From: Betaproteobacteria bacterium
Lineage (GTDB): Bacteria > Pseudomonadota > Gammaproteobacteria > Burkholderiales > SG8-39
Assembly (NCBI GenBank): GCA_004297625.1
Contig: SCTY01000057.1
Coordinates: forward strand, 83,066 to 147,065
Direction of reading: 5' to 3'
Length of the DNA stretch: 64,000 nucleotides
Every line of letters begins with the position of its first letter. Positions within the stretch are counted from its first letter, which is position 1. Both the position numbers and the translations under genes were made by a program. Below the pieces are notes generated by a model that made no database searches, was not told the origin of the DNA, and saw nothing but the letters and a program-made list of their open reading frames with translations. Below are positions 1 through 8,005 of the stretch, piece after piece.

Positions 1-178
1 CGACGGTGTCGATGCCCTGGAGCGCCCGCTCGACGAGCGGCCGGTCTTCGAGACTTCCCTGCAGCGACTCCCCTTCAGCCCGCTTGTCGAGAACGCGCAC
101 GGCATGCCCTTTCTCGAGGAGCAGCGCAGTGAGATCGCGGCCGACCGATCCGGCGCCTCCCGTGATCAGGAAGTTCAT
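1..178 (-). CDS. NAD(P)-dependent epimerase/dehydratase, N-terminal part (runs off the window)
   Basis: The reverse strand reads MNFLITGGAGSVGRDLTALL and continues in frame to the window edge for 59 residues. The GGAGSVGRD stretch is the TGxxGxxG-type dinucleotide-binding loop of extended short-chain dehydrogenases (sugar epimerase/dehydratase type). The acidic D35 after the second strand suggests NAD as cofactor. The ATG overlaps the stop codon of the upstream LysR gene (ATGA), so the two are probably co-transcribed. Only the nucleotide-binding start is visible, so the substrate cannot be judged. Confidence 0.75.
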   Translation of the reverse strand, partial: MNFLITGGAGSVGRDLTALLLEKGHAVRVLDKRAEGESLQGSLEDRPLVERALQGIDTV

Positions 179-1113
179 GGCCTGGCTTTGCGTTTCGGGG
201 CGCCGACGAGCCGCTCGATCAGCGTCGCGCCTTCCTCGAGCAGGAACTGCTTGAACGCCACCGCGACCGGAGGCAAGCGCTTGTTCTTGTGATGCACGAT
301 GTGCCACTCGCGCATCACCGGGAAACCCTCGACGTCGAGCACCGCGAGCCGTCCCAGCTCGAGCTCCCGCCCTATCGTGTGCGCGGAAAGGAAGCTGACT
401 CCCATGCCGGCGATCACCGCCTGCTTGATGGTTTCGGTGCTCTTGATCTCCATCGTGACGTTGAACTTGACGTGCGATTCGGCAAGCAGCTCCTCCATGG
501 CGAGACGCGTGTCCGAGCCCTGCTCGCGCACGATGAACGCTTCGCTTGCGAGCGCCTGCAGCTGAATATTGCGCTTGCGCACCAGCGGATGCTCGGGCGC
601 GGCGACGATCACGTGCGGCTGGGGCGCGAACGCCTCGGCCAGCAGGTCGCGATTCTCGGGAGGACGCAGCAGCACGGTGAGATCGGTCGTGTTCTCGTCG
701 AGCTGACGCAGGATCTCTTCGCGGTTGTTGACGCTCAGGCGCACGGTCACCTTTTCATGGCGCCGGCAGAACTCGGCGAGAAGCCCCGGAAAGAAATAAT
801 CGCCGGCGCTGATCACCGCGATATTCAACCGGCCGCCGCGTACGCCTTTCAGGGCGGCGAGCGCCTCGTCGGCTTCCTTGAGCTGCTGGATGATCGCGCG
901 GCTGTAGCGCAGCATCTCCTCGCCGGCGGTCGTGAGGTAGATCCTTCTGCCCAATTGCTCGAACAGCGGCAGACCGGCGTGCAGCTCGAGTTGCCTGATA
1001 TGCATCGACACGCCGGGCTGGCTCATGCGCAGCTCGTGCGCGGCGCGCGAGTAGTTCAAGTGCCGCGCCACCGTTTCGAACACCTTCACCTGGCGGAAGG
1101 TCGTGTTCTTCAT
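175..1113 (-). CDS. LysR-family transcriptional regulator (CbbR-like)
   Basis: This 312-aa protein has the standard LysR layout: an N-terminal winged helix-turn-helix (about residues 3-62, with the SRAAHELRMSQPGVSMHIRQ helix region) and a periplasmic-binding-protein-like effector domain (about 90-295). The sequence resembles CbbR/CysB-type members. It is transcribed divergently from the two-OFOR operon, with 121 bp between the start codons, so it is the obvious candidate regulator of that operon. The effector is unknown. Its stop overlaps the start of a downstream epimerase gene by 4 nt. Confidence 0.88.
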   Translation of the reverse strand: MKNTTFRQVKVFETVARHLNYSRAAHELRMSQPGVSMHIRQLELHAGLPLFEQLGRRIYLTTAGEEMLRYSRAIIQQLKEADEALAALKGVRGGRLNIAVISAGDYFFPGLLAEFCRRHEKVTVRLSVNNREEILRQLDENTTDLTVLLRPPENRDLLAEAFAPQPHVIVAAPEHPLVRKRNIQLQALASEAFIVREQGSDTRLAMEELLAESHVKFNVTMEIKSTETIKQAVIAGMGVSFLSAHTIGRELELGRLAVLDVEGFPVMREWHIVHHKNKRLPPVAVAFKQFLLEEGATLIERLVGAPKRKARP

Positions 1114-1116
1114 CTC

Positions 1117-1158
1117 ATAAGCAAAAGGTTCTCAGAACCATAATCATCTATAAGCAAA
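1117..1158. promoter_or_regulatory. Divergent control region: direct repeat plus inverted repeat
   Basis: ATAAGCAAA occurs at 1117-1125 and again at 1150-1158, spaced 33 bp start to start (about three helical turns). Between them lies the perfect inverted repeat GGTTCT-C-AGAACC (1127-1139). LysR proteins usually bind such paired sites between divergent genes, so this is a candidate operator. That role is inference. Confidence 0.45.
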
Positions 1159-1220
1159 TTGACCCTGCATCTGACGTGGATCAAACGCACGCCAACAAAC
1201 GAGCGTCCCATAAGCGGATC

Positions 1221-1228
1221 AAAGGAGG
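1221..1228 (+). promoter_or_regulatory. Strong ribosome-binding site of the OFOR operon
   Basis: AAAGGAGG lies 6 nt before the ATG at 1235. It fixes the start of the first OFOR subunit and rules out the longer upstream in-frame options. Confidence 0.8.
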
Positions 1229-1234
1229 CTCCTT

Positions 1235-1846
1235 ATGGCGAGCAAGGTGCATCAGGTCACGGTGTGGGCTCGGGGGGTGGTGCAGGACAAGGAGGGGCGC
1301 GACATCGCCAATGGCCTCGCCCGCGCGGCGGGCCAGGAAGGCAAATTCACCCAGTCCTTCGACAACTACGTCGACCTGCCGGACCGCGTGAACGTCCCGC
1401 TGCGCAAGTACGCGCGCATCAGCGACGAAGAGATCGAAGAGCGCTACGAGTACGAGAACCTGCACCCCGAGGTGGTGATCGTCGCGGACGCGACCATCGT
1501 GAAGGGCATCGACGTGCTGCGCGGCATGGAGAAAGGCGGCACGCTCGTCGTCGCCACCGACCGCAGGCCCGAAGACATCCTCAAGTTCATTCCCAACCGC
1601 GACCTTCTCGGCAAGATCGTCTGCGTCGACGCCAAGGCGATCTGCGGCGACCGGACGGTCGACTTCTCCGGCAGCGAGGGCGGCGTGGATTCGGTGGGCA
1701 TCGGCCAGGGCATCTCGGCGCCGATCCTCGGCGCGCTCGCCCGCGGCAGCGAGCTGGTGAAGCTCGACCACCTCGACGCGGTGGTGAAGAACAAGGACGC
1801 GCTCCACAAGGGCCACGAGCAGGCCGTCGTGAAGACACTCAACTAG
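1235..1846 (+). CDS. 2-oxoacid:acceptor oxidoreductase, gamma subunit (first complex)
   Basis: This 203-aa protein matches the gamma (domain III) subunit of pyruvate/2-oxoacid:ferredoxin oxidoreductases. It is the first gene of a gamma-delta-alpha-beta set, the order seen in PorGDAB-type operons. The usual glycine-rich GRGGQG loop near the N-terminus is not recognisable; the corresponding stretch reads WARGVVQDKEGRD. The remainder keeps the family pattern (VVIVADATIVKG, then IGQGISAPILGAL). Subunit size and the separate-subunit layout resemble the PadEFGHI phenylglyoxylate dehydrogenase family, but the true 2-oxoacid is unknown. The next gene starts 16 nt downstream. Confidence 0.85.
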   Translation: MASKVHQVTVWARGVVQDKEGRDIANGLARAAGQEGKFTQSFDNYVDLPDRVNVPLRKYARISDEEIEERYEYENLHPEVVIVADATIVKGIDVLRGMEKGGTLVVATDRRPEDILKFIPNRDLLGKIVCVDAKAICGDRTVDFSGSEGGVDSVGIGQGISAPILGALARGSELVKLDHLDAVVKNKDALHKGHEQAVVKTLN

Positions 1847-1862
1847 AGCCGGAGGTCAAGCG

Positions 1863-2189
1863 ATGTTCAAGATTCCCAAGGGTAAAGAGGTGCCCCTCGG
1901 CTGCGTGACGCCCGCACCCGTAGGCGAGCAGCCGATGATGATCACCGGCAACTGGCGCGAATTCCGCCCGCTGCTCGAGCCGGAAAAATGCGACCTGTGC
2001 ATGAACTGCATCGTGTTCTGCCCGGACGCCTGCTTCCAGCTCGACGACGCCGAGGAGAAAGTGGTCCTCAACGAGAAGTACTGCAAGGGCTGCAACATCT
2101 GCATCAACGAGTGCGCCCCCGGCGCCCTGACCGCCGCCTACGAGCTCGATTTCGACGACGGCGTGGTGCGGCTCGACAAGCCCTTCTGA
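1863..2189 (+). CDS. 2-oxoacid:acceptor oxidoreductase, delta (2x[4Fe-4S] ferredoxin) subunit
   Basis: This 108-aa ferredoxin-like subunit has two classical cluster motifs, CDLCMNCIVFCP and CKGCNICINECA (each CxxCxxCxxxC). It would carry electrons from the TPP/[4Fe-4S] catalytic site of the beta subunit to an external acceptor. Length and motif spacing are normal for a PorD-type subunit. It sits between the gamma and alpha genes, with 10 nt to the next start. Confidence 0.92.
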   Translation: MFKIPKGKEVPLGCVTPAPVGEQPMMITGNWREFRPLLEPEKCDLCMNCIVFCPDACFQLDDAEEKVVLNEKYCKGCNICINECAPGALTAAYELDFDDGVVRLDKPF

Positions 2190-2199
2190 GGAGAGACAC

Positions 2200-3393
2200 A
2201 TGGCAAAAGAAATGATGCTGAGCGGATGCGCATCCTCGGCGCAGGCCGCCAAGATGGCGAAGGTCGAGGTGATCAGCTCCTACCCGATCCGGCCGTACAC
2301 CGCGATCATGATGGAGCTCTCCAAGATGGTCGCGAACGGCGAGCTCGATGCCGAGTTCGTGCACGGCGAGGGCGAGCACGGTCAGCTCTCGATCGTGCTC
2401 GGCGCCGCGGCCGCAGGCGCGCGCGCGCTCACCGGGAGCTCGGGCGTCGGCGTGACCTACGCGTTCGAAAACTATTCCCCGATCGCCGGCGGACGCATTC
2501 CGCTGCAGATGATGATCGCCGACCGGGCGCTCGACCCGCCCGGCGACTTCGGCTCCGAGCACACCGACGCCATGTCGTGCCGTGACCAGGGTTGGCTGAT
2601 GGGCTGGGCCGAAACGCCGCAGGAGGCGTTCGACAACTGCCTCATCAACTATCGCGTCGGCGAAGACCACCGCGTGCTGCTGCCGCAGTTCGTGTGCCAG
2701 GACGGCTACTTCGTCTCCCACATCCCGGGGCCGGTGTCGCTTCCCGAGCAGAGCCAGGTGGACGAGTTCCTGCCGCCGTACAACCTGCCCCACCCGCTCG
2801 ATCCGAAGCGTCCCGTCTCGCACGGCCCGCAGATCCGCCCCGACCAGGGCACGATCATGGATATCCAGCGGGCGCAGGCGATGCTCGACGCGCCGGCGGT
2901 GATCCGCGAGGCGATCGACGACTACAACCGCATCTTCGGGCGCAAGTACGCCCCGTTCGTCGAGGAGTACATGACCGACGACGCGGAGATCGCCTTCTTC
3001 CTCATGGGCGCCCACACCATGACGGCGCGCCACGCGGTGCGCCACCTGCGCGCGAAAGGCGTGAAGATCGGCCTCGTGAAGCTGCGCTTCGTGCGGCCGT
3101 GGCCGACCGAGGAGGTCGCGCAGGCGCTCTCGAAGTTCAAGGCCGTGGGCGTGGTCGAGACCAGCACCTCCTACGGCGGCGCGATGCGCGGCGGCAACCT
3201 GCTGCACGAAGTGCGCGCCTCGCTCTACGAGCTGCCGCAGCGTCCGTTGACCACCTCTTTCATGGCCGGCCTGGGCGGCGAAATGGTGTCGCTCGAGGAC
3301 TTCTATCACATGACCGAGGTGCTCTCGAAGGCGGTGCGGGAAGGCAAGACCAAGAAGACGGTGTATTGGGTCGGCTTCGAGGCTGAGGACTAA
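2200..3393 (+). CDS. 2-oxoacid:acceptor oxidoreductase, alpha subunit (first complex)
   Basis: This 397-aa protein has the alpha-subunit arrangement: domain I, the pyrimidine-binding half of the TPP site (about residues 20-240), followed by the domain II swivel region (about 255-370). The conserved YPITPST-like start of domain I reads YPIRPYTAIM here, a non-standard variant near the substrate/TPP site. HGEGEHGQLSIVLGAA is the second characteristic stretch. The gene lies between delta and beta, with 11 nt to the beta start. The substrate is not decided by the sequence. Confidence 0.88.
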   Translation: MAKEMMLSGCASSAQAAKMAKVEVISSYPIRPYTAIMMELSKMVANGELDAEFVHGEGEHGQLSIVLGAAAAGARALTGSSGVGVTYAFENYSPIAGGRIPLQMMIADRALDPPGDFGSEHTDAMSCRDQGWLMGWAETPQEAFDNCLINYRVGEDHRVLLPQFVCQDGYFVSHIPGPVSLPEQSQVDEFLPPYNLPHPLDPKRPVSHGPQIRPDQGTIMDIQRAQAMLDAPAVIREAIDDYNRIFGRKYAPFVEEYMTDDAEIAFFLMGAHTMTARHAVRHLRAKGVKIGLVKLRFVRPWPTEEVAQALSKFKAVGVVETSTSYGGAMRGGNLLHEVRASLYELPQRPLTTSFMAGLGGEMVSLEDFYHMTEVLSKAVREGKTKKTVYWVGFEAED

Positions 3394-3404
3394 AGGAGAC
3401 AACA

Positions 3405-4376
3405 ATGGCTGCCGCAATCAAGACCCAGAACCTGGCACCGGTCAAGCTGATCCGCAACGTGCCGAAGGAAGAGTACTACCTGCCCGGGCACCGGACCTGC
3501 GCCGGCTGCGGCCCTGCGCTGCAGTACAAGCTGGTCGCGAAGGCGGCCGGGCCCAACACGATCTTCCTCGGGCCCACGGGCTGCATGTATGTCGCCAACG
3601 CGAGCTATCTCTGCACGCCGTACGCCGTGCCCTGGATGCACACCCAGATCACCAACGGCGGCGCGGTCGCCTCGGGCATCGAGGCCGCCTACAAGGTGCT
3701 CCTGCGCAAGGGCAAGCGCGAAGGGGAATTCCCCAACATCATCGTGATGGCCGGCGACGGCGGATCCGTGGACATCGGCCTGCAGGCGATGTCGGCGATG
3801 ATGTACCGCGGACACGACGCGCTGTTCATCTGCTACGACAACGAGGCGTACGCCAATACCGGCATCCAGACCTCGCCCACCACGCCCTACGGAGGCAACA
3901 CCACCTTCACGCCTCCCGGCAGCGCGATTCCCGAGGGCAAGACGCTCTTCCCGAAGGATCCGCCGCAGCTCGTGATCGGCGCGCATCCGGCGGTGAAGTA
4001 CGTCGCGACCGCCTCCATCGCCTATCCGGTCGATCTCATCAACAAGGTGCGCAAGGCGCTGAACGTGGTCGGACCGACGTTCCTGCATATCCACTGCCCG
4101 TGCCCCAAAGGATGGGGCTTCGACGAGGCGAAGACCGTCGAGGTCGCGCGCCTGGCGATCGAAACCGGCATGTGGAACATGTACGAGTGGGATAACGGCG
4201 AGTACCGCTACCAGTTCAAGCCGAAGAAATACAAGCCGGTGCGCGAGTATCTGAAGCTGCAGAACCGCTTCGCTCACTTGTCGGACGCGCATATCGCCAA
4301 GCTGCAGGCGTTCGTCGATGCCAAGGTGAAAGCGAAGCCGGTGCCGGTCGAGGCCGCCGTCCCGAAGGCGAACTAG
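3405..4376 (+). CDS. 2-oxoacid:acceptor oxidoreductase, beta (TPP-binding) subunit
   Basis: This 323-aa catalytic subunit has the N-terminal GHRTCAGCGPALQ motif, which supplies cysteines for the proximal [4Fe-4S] cluster. The TPP/Mg motif GDGGSVDIGLQAMSAMM is followed by ICYDNEAYANTG. With alpha it would form the active site for oxidative decarboxylation of a 2-oxoacid to acyl-CoA. It closes the first, four-subunit complex. The next gene starts 12 nt downstream without a clear ribosome-binding site. Confidence 0.92.
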   Translation: MAAAIKTQNLAPVKLIRNVPKEEYYLPGHRTCAGCGPALQYKLVAKAAGPNTIFLGPTGCMYVANASYLCTPYAVPWMHTQITNGGAVASGIEAAYKVLLRKGKREGEFPNIIVMAGDGGSVDIGLQAMSAMMYRGHDALFICYDNEAYANTGIQTSPTTPYGGNTTFTPPGSAIPEGKTLFPKDPPQLVIGAHPAVKYVATASIAYPVDLINKVRKALNVVGPTFLHIHCPCPKGWGFDEAKTVEVARLAIETGMWNMYEWDNGEYRYQFKPKKYKPVREYLKLQNRFAHLSDAHIAKLQAFVDAKVKAKPVPVEAAVPKAN

Positions 4377-4388
4377 CGGCACGCGCCG

Positions 4389-5261
4389 ATGGATAGCCGG
4401 TCTCTCGAGATCCGCTTCGAGTCGGTCGGCGGCCTGGGGGCGCATGCGGCCGCCGAGGCACTGGCGAGCGCCGCGGTATTGAAGCTGGGACTGAACGGCA
4501 GCGCCTTTCCCTCGTGCGTTCCCGAGCGCAAAGGCGCGTGCGTGCGCTCTTGCGTTCGCCTTGCGCCGCCTGGCCAGGCGCTCAGGGGTAGCGGAGAGCT
4601 GCAAGCCGCCGACGCCATCGTGGTGTTCCACGTTGGCCTGCTGCGCGATCCGGCGACGTTCGCCGGGCTGCGCAAGGATGGAACGCTGATCTACGCGGCG
4701 CCTGCGAAATCGGTTCCTGACGAGCTCGCCGCATTACCGGCCACCGCGCGCGTCATCCGTGTCGATGCGTACGGCATTGCGGCCAAGCAGAAGTGCGAAG
4801 CGAGCGGCGTGCTTCTCGGCGCGCTCTGCGCCGCATTCCCGCTTCTCAGGGAAACCGGCTTCGCGCGCGACGCCAAGGAATGCGAGGAGCTTTCCGGCCT
4901 GGGTGAGCATGAAGGCGATCTTCCGCCAGTGAGTGAACCGAACGGCGAACCACGCTTGGGAAGCTCGATTTGGAACGATCTTTCGGTCGCGCGCAGCGGC
5001 AGCCTCCCCTCCTTCAACCGCGAGCGCTGCATCCACTGCGCAATGTGCGAAATCGTCTGTCCGGATCTGTGCCTCGTCTGGGAAGAGGGAGAAAAAGGCG
5101 GGCGCTTCCAGCGCGAGCTGACCGGGGTGGATTACCGCTACTGCAAGGGCTGCCTGCGTTGCGTGGAGACCTGCCCCGCAAGCGCTATGCTGAAGAAAGC
5201 GGAGACGCCCGGGCTCGCCGAGCGGTTCGCGGTGCCGCTGTTCCCGGATCTCGTCGAATGA
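4389..5261 (+). CDS. Gamma-delta fusion subunit of a second 2-oxoacid:acceptor oxidoreductase
   Basis: This 290-aa protein joins a gamma-type domain (about residues 5-185, with VGGLGAHAAAEALA replacing the usual GRGGQG loop) to a ferredoxin domain (about 205-285). The ferredoxin part has two cluster motifs, CIHCAMCEIVCP and CKGCLRCVETCP. It therefore replaces two genes of the first complex. Its TGA overlaps the next ATG (ATGA at 5258-5261), so it is translationally coupled to the alpha-beta fusion. The fusion is a real single frame. No frameshift is needed. Confidence 0.85.
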   Translation: MDSRSLEIRFESVGGLGAHAAAEALASAAVLKLGLNGSAFPSCVPERKGACVRSCVRLAPPGQALRGSGELQAADAIVVFHVGLLRDPATFAGLRKDGTLIYAAPAKSVPDELAALPATARVIRVDAYGIAAKQKCEASGVLLGALCAAFPLLRETGFARDAKECEELSGLGEHEGDLPPVSEPNGEPRLGSSIWNDLSVARSGSLPSFNRERCIHCAMCEIVCPDLCLVWEEGEKGGRFQRELTGVDYRYCKGCLRCVETCPASAMLKKAETPGLAERFAVPLFPDLVE

Positions 5262-7144
5262 CGGCGCTGCGGCAGAAACTGGCGTTCTGTACCGGCGACG
5301 AAGCCGTTGCCCTCGCCGAGCGCGACATCGGCGGCCAGGCGTTCGAGCTCGACAGCGCGCACGGCGCCGCGGCCGTGTGCTACGGGGCGGCGCTCGGCGG
5401 CGCCCGGGTGGTCGGCACGACGAGCTCGGAGGGGCTGCTCGCCGCGCTCGAGCAGCTTCCCGTGCAGGCAGGCGCGCGCGTGCCGATGGTGCTCAACGCG
5501 GCCTGCGAGCACTCCGCCCTCTATCGGGCGCTCAATACCGGGTGGATCATCCTTTGCGCGCGCGACGCTCAGGCGGTTTATGACCTCAATTTCGCCGCCA
5601 TAAAGATCGGCGAGCACCCGGACGTTCGGCTGCCGGTGCTCGTCGCCTACGACGCCTTCTGCACCCGGCATGAAAAGCGGCGCATCCAGGTCTTCGACGA
5701 CGCGGAGGCGATCCACCATTTTCTCGGCGAAGCGCCGGCGTTCCGCACGCCTCTCGATACCCTGCATCCCGGCACCTTTGTCGCTTCCATGAACGACCTG
5801 CAGGTCTCGAAGGCGATGGAAGCGGCGCGATGCGTGATCGCTGCGGTGTTTGCGGAACTGGAGAACATTACCGGTCGCGCCTACCCGGTGCTCGAAGCCT
5901 ACCGGATGGAAGGCGCGGAGCAGGCAGTGGTGCTGCTCAACTCCGCGGCGAACAACGCGAAAGATGCCGGCGTGCTTTCGCCCAACGTGCTTCGCCCCTT
6001 CCCCGCGGAAGAATTCCGCCGGGCGCTGCGCTCGTTGAAAGCCGTCACCATCGGCGCTGACCCGCTGGCGCTCGAGGTGCGGGCGGCGCTTCAGCTCGAT
6101 GCGGCGACGGGACCGAAAGTTTTTAATGAAACTTCCGAAGCCAAGCCGCCCGCCGCGGACGCGCGTCCGGGATTGCCGCCGCTCGCGGCCGCCGAAGTCT
6201 CGCGCGGCATGGCGAAAGTGACGCGCGACGAAGCGACGGGCCGCCTGAAAGTCGAGCTCGAGCCGCTGTGGAAGATGACGTCGGTGCCGGGCCGCGTGGC
6301 GCCGGGGCACGGCGCATGCCCGGGCTGCGGTGCGCTTGCGACGTTGCACCAGATCTACAAGGTGCTGGAGGGCGACGTCGTCGTGCTCTTCCAGGATGGC
6401 TGCATGAGCGAAGTCACGACCGCTCATGGCGCGAGCGCGCACCGCGTCAGCACGATTCACAGCGCGGGCCCGAGCGGCGCCGCGACGCTCTCCGGCCTCG
6501 CCGAGGCTTCGCGCTCGAAGGACATCACGTTCCTGCTGATCACCGGCGACGGCGCCATGGACGCGGGCCTCGGCGAAGCGATTGCCGCGGCGAACCGCAA
6601 CCACCGCATGATGATCCTGGAATACGACAACCAGGGGCGCATGAGCGCGGGCGCCCAGAGCTCGTACTCCACTCCGCTCGGCCATTCGGGCAAGACCTTC
6701 CACCACCGGGACACCGCGCAGATCTTCGCGGCGTGCCACCTGCCCTACGTCTTCACCGCGACCGAAGGCTATCCCGAGGACCTGATGCGCAAGGTGGCGA
6801 AAGCGCAGTGGTATGCGAAGAACGAGGGACTGGTCTACGGCAAGATCCTCTCGTTCTGCCCGCTCAACTGGGGCACGGCGGACGATGCGGCCCAGCCCGT
6901 GCTGCAGGCGGCGATCGACAGCTGCTTTTTCCCGCTCTACGAGATCGAGCGCGGGCATACGACGATCACGTACGACCCGGACGCGACGGATCGCCGCAAA
7001 CCGGTCTCGGACTGGCTGAAGCTGATGGGCAAGACGCAGCACCTCCTCGAAGCCGCCAACTCCGAAATTCTTCAGGCAATTCAGTCGGAAACCGATCGTC
7101 GCTGGGCAAGGCTGAAGGCGATGCACGAGCACCCGGAGCTTTAG
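5258..7144 (+). CDS. Alpha-beta fusion subunit of a second 2-oxoacid:acceptor oxidoreductase
   Basis: This 628-aa protein starts at the ATG that overlaps the preceding stop; an upstream in-frame extension is a shadow of the gamma-delta gene. Residues about 1-310 are an alpha-type region in which the YPITPST substrate motif is not recognisable. Residues about 345-620 are a beta-type catalytic region with GHGACPGCGALATLHQI (cluster cysteines) and the TPP motif GDGAMDAGLGEAIAAANRN followed by EYDNQG. A proline/alanine-rich linker joins the halves. The degenerate alpha half suggests a different substrate from the first complex, or an auxiliary role. Confidence 0.85.
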   Translation: MTALRQKLAFCTGDEAVALAERDIGGQAFELDSAHGAAAVCYGAALGGARVVGTTSSEGLLAALEQLPVQAGARVPMVLNAACEHSALYRALNTGWIILCARDAQAVYDLNFAAIKIGEHPDVRLPVLVAYDAFCTRHEKRRIQVFDDAEAIHHFLGEAPAFRTPLDTLHPGTFVASMNDLQVSKAMEAARCVIAAVFAELENITGRAYPVLEAYRMEGAEQAVVLLNSAANNAKDAGVLSPNVLRPFPAEEFRRALRSLKAVTIGADPLALEVRAALQLDAATGPKVFNETSEAKPPAADARPGLPPLAAAEVSRGMAKVTRDEATGRLKVELEPLWKMTSVPGRVAPGHGACPGCGALATLHQIYKVLEGDVVVLFQDGCMSEVTTAHGASAHRVSTIHSAGPSGAATLSGLAEASRSKDITFLLITGDGAMDAGLGEAIAAANRNHRMMILEYDNQGRMSAGAQSSYSTPLGHSGKTFHHRDTAQIFAACHLPYVFTATEGYPEDLMRKVAKAQWYAKNEGLVYGKILSFCPLNWGTADDAAQPVLQAAIDSCFFPLYEIERGHTTITYDPDATDRRKPVSDWLKLMGKTQHLLEAANSEILQAIQSETDRRWARLKAMHEHPEL

Positions 7145-7156
7145 CAGGAGACCCGA

Positions 7157-8005
7157 ATGGCCCGAATCCTCGAGACGCGCCGGCTCACCCCGGTCACGAA
7201 ATACTTCCGCCTCGATGCACCGCTTATCGCCGCCTCGGCGAAGCCCGGGCAGTTCGTCATGCTGCGTGTGCGAGAAGGCGGCGAGCGCATCCCGATCACC
7301 ATCGCCGACTACGACCGTGCTGCGGGCACGCTAACTATCGTGGTCCAAGAAGTGGGCGCGACCACCCAGCGCGTGTGCGCGCTCGAAGCCGGCGACGAGA
7401 TTCTCGACGTGGTCGGTCCGCTCGGCAGCCCGATCGAGATCCCGCCCGGCGGGCACGTCTGCGGCGTAGGCGGCGGCTTCGGCTCGGCGGCGCTTCTCTG
7501 CCTGATGCACCAGTTCACCGAGCGCGGCGACCGCACCACGGCGATCCTCGGCGCGCGCAGCAAGGACCTGCTGATCCTCGTCGACGAGCTGCGGCCGCAT
7601 TGCAACAACGTCGAAGTCTGCACCGACGACGGCTCGGCCGGGTTCAAGGGCTTCGTCACGCAGCGCCTGGCGCAGCTCGTTGCCGGCGAGGGGCCCGGGC
7701 GGCCCGACCACGTGGTCGCGATAGGGCCGATGGCGATGATGCGCGCCGTTGCCGAGACGACGCGCGAGGCCAAGGTGAAGACGCTCGTCTCCATGGATCC
7801 GCTCATGGTCGACGGCACCGGCATGTGCGGAGGCTGCCGCGTCACCGTCGGCGGCAAGGCGCAGTTCGCCTGCGTCGATGGCCCGTGCTTCGATGCGCAC
7901 CAGGTGGACTTCGACGTGGCGATGCGGCGGAACAAGCAGTACGTGAAGGAAGAAAAACAGGCGCTCGAGCGGCTGGCCTGCAGGGCGGCCCGGGAGGCGC
8001 ACTGA
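7157..8005 (+). CDS. NfnA-like ferredoxin-NADP reductase family subunit (FAD, [2Fe-2S])
   Basis: This 282-aa protein has an N-terminal FAD-binding barrel, a central NAD(P)-binding domain (GHVCGVGGGFGSAAL) and a C-terminal cysteine cluster, DGTGMCGGCRVTVGG followed by FACVDGPCFDAHQVDF. That cluster is the [2Fe-2S] ligand pattern of NfnA/sulfide dehydrogenase alpha subunits. Its stop touches the start of the NfnB-like gene. Together the pair would shuttle electrons between ferredoxin, NADH and NADPH. Whether it bifurcates electrons cannot be told from sequence. RBS: AGGAGA before the ATG. Confidence 0.88.
   Translation: MARILETRRLTPVTKYFRLDAPLIAASAKPGQFVMLRVREGGERIPITIADYDRAAGTLTIVVQEVGATTQRVCALEAGDEILDVVGPLGSPIEIPPGGHVCGVGGGFGSAALLCLMHQFTERGDRTTAILGARSKDLLILVDELRPHCNNVEVCTDDGSAGFKGFVTQRLAQLVAGEGPGRPDHVVAIGPMAMMRAVAETTREAKVKTLVSMDPLMVDGTGMCGGCRVTVGGKAQFACVDGPCFDAHQVDFDVAMRRNKQYVKEEKQALERLACRAAREAH

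Noticed and set aside
5138..7132. Long reverse-strand open frame opposite the alpha-beta OFOR gene
   Set aside because: High-GC antisense shadow. It has no recognisable domain and lies opposite a gene with clear motifs.
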